Shown here: in pieces, positions 50,796 to 51,665 of the stretch
Layout: every line of letters starts with the position of its first letter
Numbering within the stretch: the stretch's first letter is position 1
From: Catenulispora pinistramenti
GTDB taxonomy: Bacteria; Actinomycetota; Actinomycetes; Streptomycetales; Catenulisporaceae
Reading direction: 5' to 3'
Length of the DNA stretch: 51,665 nt
Assembly (NCBI RefSeq): GCF_018274385.1
Contig: NZ_JAAFYZ010000055.1
Coordinates: 1 to 51,665, forward strand
Program-made: the position numbers and the translations under genes
The notes under the pieces: generated by a model
Seen by the model: only the letters and a program-made list of their open reading frames with translations
What the model was told of the DNA's origin: nothing
Databases searched by the model: none

Positions 50796-51629
50796 ATGGC
50801 TGACAAGATCGCGCACACCGCCGAGGGCGTGCCCGAGGACGCGATGCGGCGGCTGGCCGAGCTGAAGCCGGGCTCGCCCGGCTCGATCTTCACCTCGGAC
50901 CTGTCGGTGAACGAGTTCCTGCTGGTGAAGGAGGCCGGCTTCCGGCCGCTGGGCCTGGTCCTGGGCTCCTCGATCTACCACGTGGGCCTGCAGGTCGCGC
51001 GCTGGGGCAAGAGCCAGGAGCTGGACGTCCTGAGCCAGGCCATGTACCACGCCCGCGAGCTGGCGATGACCCGGATGGAGGCCGAGGCGGACGCGCTCGG
51101 CGCGGACGGGATCGTCGGGGTCCGGCTGGAAGTGGAGTTCAAGGAGTTCGGCAACGACGTCGCCGAGTTCATCGCGATCGGCACCGCGGTCAAGGACGAC
51201 GGCAGCGGCCAGCACGGCAACGTCACCTGGCGCAACAACAAGAACCAGCCCTTCACCTCGGACCTGTCCGGCCAGGACTTCTGGACCCTGATCCGGGCCG
51301 GCTACGCCCCGCTGGGCATGGTCATGGGTTCGTGCGTGTACCACATCGCGCACCAGCGCTTCGGCGCGGCGCTGGGCAACATCGGCAAGAACGTGGAGCT
51401 GGAGCAGTTCACCCAGGCCCTGTACGACGCCCGCGAGCTGGCCATGGCCCGGATGCAGGCCGAGGCCGAGGCGCTGCACGCCGAGGGCATCGTCGGCGTC
51501 CAGCTGCGTAACCACAGCCACACCTGGGGCTCGCACACCACCGAGTTCTTCGCCCTGGGCACCGCGGTCCGCCCGCTGCGCGCCGACCACCAGATCCAGC
51601 GCCCGACGATGGTCCTGAGCCTGGACTGA
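50796..51629 (+). CDS. protein with two YbjQ-like domains, second paralogue
   Basis: A 277-residue protein, 20 nt after its paralogue. Domain 1 (residues about 30-150) runs from IFTSDLSVNEFLLVKEAGFRPLGLVLGSSIYHVG to EFIAIGTAV; domain 2 (about 160-265) from PFTSDLSGQDFWTLIRAGYAPLGMVMGSCVYHI to EFFALGTAV. The two domains of this protein resemble each other more than those of the first protein, so it may be closer to the ancestral duplication. ATG with GGAG upstream. Function unknown; a mixed ring assembly of both proteins is conceivable. The 36 nt left after the stop are uninformative. Confidence 0.7.
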   Translation: MADKIAHTAEGVPEDAMRRLAELKPGSPGSIFTSDLSVNEFLLVKEAGFRPLGLVLGSSIYHVGLQVARWGKSQELDVLSQAMYHARELAMTRMEAEADALGADGIVGVRLEVEFKEFGNDVAEFIAIGTAVKDDGSGQHGNVTWRNNKNQPFTSDLSGQDFWTLIRAGYAPLGMVMGSCVYHIAHQRFGAALGNIGKNVELEQFTQALYDARELAMARMQAEAEALHAEGIVGVQLRNHSHTWGSHTTEFFALGTAVRPLRADHQIQRPTMVLSLD

Positions 51630-51665
51630 TCCCGGCTCCCCACCCGCCCCCGAACAGTGGTTGAG

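Noticed and set aside
1..51665. tRNA, rRNA, transposase, integrase or phage genes
   Set aside because: I looked for cloverleaf-like segments, recombinase motifs and terminal inverted repeats and saw none that hold up.

Overview
The window is about 51.7 kb of very GC-rich DNA with actinomycete gene style: GTG and TTG starts, strong third-position GC, filP/scy polar-growth genes, a SigE-type sigma factor, F420-type LLM oxidoreductase and DUF6230/DUF6114 genes. It looks like chromosome of a filamentous actinomycete near Streptomyces or Catenulispora. The order filP, scy, then mce, thiolase and meaB, then icmA and a thioredoxin beside a DUF6230 gene resembles, from memory, the SCO5396-SCO5420 neighbourhood of Streptomyces coelicolor, with extra genes inserted. 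I could run no searches; names rest on motifs and recalled families.

Layout. 1-5.5 kb: a Ca2+/H+ antiporter and a duplicated ABC-2 export module (two ATPase/permease pairs). 5.5-9.5 kb: a hydrolase, a DUF2087 protein, an AI-2E family transporter and a SigE-type sigma factor with a membrane partner. 9.7-14.5 kb: FilP and Scy, the coiled-coil proteins of tip growth. 14.8-16.1 kb: crotonyl-CoA carboxylase/reductase. 16.3-23.3 kb: accessory genes: GNAT, TetR with a divergent FAD monooxygenase, a two-component system, and a glycolipid-type glycosyltransferase coupled to a deacetylase. 23.5-26.7 kb: epimerase, thiolase, MeaB and a VOC protein. 26.7-35.3 kb: small membrane proteins, MarR/MFS, a serine hydrolase, IlvD and an LLM oxidoreductase. 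35.3-40.6 kb: a large secreted protein and an M16 peptidase pair. 40.7-45.0 kb: MarR, isobutyryl-CoA mutase large subunit, TetR and a thioredoxin-TPR protein. 45.5-48.9 kb: a DUF6230-DUF6114-stalked exported protein operon. 49.0-51.6 kb: enoyl-CoA hydratase and two tandem-domain YbjQ-like proteins.

How it works together. Thiolase, crotonase, Ccr, epimerase, MeaB and isobutyryl-CoA mutase all act on C4 acyl-CoA units (acetoacetyl-, crotonyl-, ethylmalonyl-/methylmalonyl-, butyryl/isobutyryl-CoA). They are spread over 35 kb in separate transcription units. A 14-bp palindromic box (YTACT-N4-RGTAA) occurs upstream of ccr and between mce and the thiolase, and a related one lies upstream of the DUF6230 operon, which hints at a shared regulator. 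The icmA promoter carries its own 20-bp palindrome exactly in its spacer. The least understood and most interesting locus is the DUF6230-DUF6114-stalk operon. No tRNA, rRNA, CRISPR array, transposase or prophage was seen.
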